From assembly GCA_946902875.1 (NCBI GenBank), contig OX336351.1, positions 2,046,001 to 2,110,000 of the forward strand: 64,000 nt of DNA. The letters run 5' to 3'. A program made the position numbers and the translations under genes. Positions 62,456-64,000 of the stretch are shown piece after piece. The notes under the pieces were generated by a model, which saw only the letters and a program-made list of their open reading frames with translations, did not search any database and had not been told where the DNA came from. The stretch comes from Nematopogon swammerdamellus (taxonomy: Eukaryota > Arthropoda > Insecta > Lepidoptera > Adelidae). Each line of letters begins with the position of its first letter. The first letter of the stretch is position 1.

Positions 62456-62879
62456 CAATGTGTCGAGTTGTTACCAACATTATCAAAATTAGAGTTCTGA
62501 TCTGACGATGTCATTTTAATATTCGCACGGCGTTCGTTCGCGAGCATATTTGCAATTAGCACACCATGCTCGAGGATTCGCTCGTTCGCGTTCGCGCCTG
62601 TCGCCGTTCGCGAGCTTGTTAGCATTCACTGGAGGTACTAATTTCTCCAGGGGCCGTGTGTTTAAATGGCGGTTGTTCGTGACGTGATTTAGTAAGAGAA
62701 AACTTCGCTCGCAAGTCTCCGTTGGAAAGCCGTTAAAAGTTGAACTTGCCGGAGAGCAAGCTCAACTTCCGACATCTGTTTATGTGGAACTACACACTGA
62801 AAAATATTATATTAGTGCGCTGGAATGCATATAACGATAGGCAAACTACGGCCCGCGGCTACGGCTTGGTTCGTACAGG
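62456..62879. other. Spacer before THAP exon, Hel-free
   Basis: CGTTCGCGAGC occurs at about 62530 and 62600. AGTTGAACTTGCCGGAGAGC, AAGCTCAACTT is a local hairpin (62739-62768). No gene. Confidence 0.35.
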
Positions 62880-63133
62880 CATAGTTAAACCACACAAGTT
62901 AGCCGTCTTCATACAAACGCGCCGATTTCGCACTCACACAAGCGCGCGCCTGCGCACGCTGTCTGTACACAACCACTACATGCATTCTCACTGTTCCTCG
63001 CGCGTAGTCAGTGATGGTCGCCCCGCCCCGCGCTCGGTTACACACACCTCGTGACGGCCGCTGCCTGCCGCCTGCCGCTTCCCGATAGAAAGTAGGTATT
63101 ATTATTCGAATTTTATTTTATTGCACTAACATA
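62880..63133 (+). promoter_or_regulatory. GC-rich region upstream of THAP exon, candidate promoter/5' UTR
   Basis: CpG-rich from about 62930 to 63085 (GCGCGCCTGCGCACGCTGTC, CGCCCCGCCCCGCGCTCGG), ending 50 bp before the ATG. CCGCCCCG-like boxes could bind Sp-type factors. No clear TATA. A transcription start cannot be placed from sequence alone. Confidence 0.3.
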
Positions 63134-63228
63134 ATGGCTCCGCGTTTCTGCAGTGTGTATGGCTGCATGAATAGATCAGGCTCGAATCGCGAGTTAACAT
63201 TATTCTCATTACCTGCTCCCATCGAAAG
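63134..63228 (+). CDS. First exon of a THAP-type zinc-finger protein (partial)
   Basis: ATG at 63134, then MAPRFCSVYGCMNRSGSNRE and LTLFSLPAPIE plus two bases before a GTAAGT donor (63229). C6-x4-C11, the following NR, and F24...P27 match the start of THAP domains (Cx2-4C ... CxxH; xxFxxFP). The second C and H of the C2CH site would be in the next exon, beyond the donor. THAP domains bind DNA and occur in host regulators and in P-element-type transposases, so which this is cannot be told. Start supported by position 1 of the domain and AACATAATGG context. Confidence 0.72.
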
Positions 63229-64000
63229 GTAAGTAACATAAAAAATATTATTAAAGTATGTAGTATGTAAGTTATTAATACGAGTAGGTACTAAGCGAAG
63301 GAATTGACTTGAGACCTGGCTCGGTAACTTCAGAGCAAAGTACCTATTAGTATTTAATTATAGTATTAATTAGTTATTAATAGGTAGGTACTAGCTGCAA
63401 AAACCATTCGCGAACCCCGGCATCGGGCGCGGCCGCGCGGCGCACGCGAGCGCCGCCGTGCGCGGGCCCGCGGTTGTCGACTTGTTCAGACTTGTTAGAC
63501 ATACCACGCACAACGCAATTTCGCGCGGTTTTGGCTTCTATAAATGGCCACAGCTCCTACCGCGGACACTTTCATGACTGCTAGCGACCAACCAAGTTAT
63601 TAAGTAATTCATTAAAATAACAAAAATAAAAATATAAGTTATTAAGTAATAATAAAACAAAATTAATAAATACATTTTAAAATTATTTATTTGATAATTT
63701 TTTTATTAAGATTAATAATTATATTAATCTATAATTCTAAATATATTTTCTATAATTTTTATAGTTATAAATTTTTTTCCCACTTATTAATTCTCTTCAT
63801 CGTCCGCGACTACGAAATGGTTGTCCAAAGACGGACGTGAGTTAAAGTTGAATTTTGACATTGCATTAATTTTTGGGAGGCTAAAGTTAAAAAAAAAATT
63901 TTACCCGACTGCGCGAAGCAAAAATGAAGGGTTATCTTTTTAGCATTAATGTGTGTGTATGTTTCTTTTTACGTATGTTCCACCGTAGCGCCAGAACTAA
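63229..64000 (+). other. Probable intron 1 of the THAP gene, start
   Basis: Begins GTAAGTAACATAA. 63395-63600 is a GC-rich island (GCGGCCGCGCGGCGCACGCG) followed by TTCTATAAATGGCC, a TATA-like box, so an alternative promoter is conceivable. 63610-63780 is very AT-rich. ACCCGACTGCGCGAAGC at 63903 begins a moth-type repeat. I found no convincing second THAP exon in the window. Confidence 0.4.

Overview
The window looks like repeat-packed nuclear DNA from an insect, most probably a moth or butterfly. Supporting signs are TTAGG telomere-type repeats, Helitron ends of the lepidopteran type (ending in GGGCAACAGCTAG), GT/AG-style splice signals, many tRNA-derived SINEs, and 3' stubs of jockey/CR1-like LINEs. 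There are no operons, ribosome binding sites or phage/plasmid genes. The organism call is inference.

Almost no host coding sequence is visible. The one convincing host exon is short: 63134-63228 (+) encodes the start of a THAP-type zinc finger (C-x4-C) and ends at a consensus GTAAGT donor. Most open frames elsewhere fall in tandem repeats, SINEs or Helitrons. A few are real remnants of reverse transcriptase (RT) C-termini.

Repeat families defined here from the sequence itself (names are local): SINE-A (about 27 copies or fragments, tRNA-like head, tail after GTCAGTTTCCATAAAA); SINE-B (tRNA-Leu/Ser-like head); repeat C (GGGTTCCGTA to CTCGCACTTGGCCGG, 8 copies); repeat D (GGGGCCGGTACTT, 6 main copies); LINE-F, LINE-E, LINE-L and LINE-K (RT C-terminus plus 3' UTR stubs); Helitrons Hel-1, Hel-2 and Hel-3; two hAT-type MITEs (8-bp target duplications); several TA-flanked mariner-like MITEs; two TTA-flanked Harbinger-like MITEs; and one probable solo LTR.

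Layout: 1-12.6 kb holds scattered repeats, a hAT MITE, a 681-bp foldback and an 888-bp TIR element with a LINE stub inside. 12.66-15.09 kb and 21.37-23.87 kb are two nearly identical Hel-1 Helitrons. 24.1-26.5 kb and 46.5-48.5 kb are two Hel-2 Helitrons in opposite orientation; each carries a piece of a retroelement-like protein, intact as a 132-codon frame in the second. 26.6-46 kb is SINE/LINE-rich. 43.55-44.17 kb is a 68-bp tandem array. 48.8-49.0 kb is a TTTCA array. 54.7-55.4 kb is a long GTGC-rich array. 55.6-62.5 kb is a dense field of nested SINEs, MITEs and Helitrons. 62.9-63.2 kb is GC-rich DNA leading into the THAP exon.

The most informative material is the Helitron set: defined ends (A|TC...CTAG|T), an apparent empty site, a shared inverted minisatellite cassette, and a captured protein fragment. 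Repeat boundaries are read by eye and may be off by several bases. Family names such as hAT, mariner and Harbinger rest on target-duplication length and terminal sequence only.
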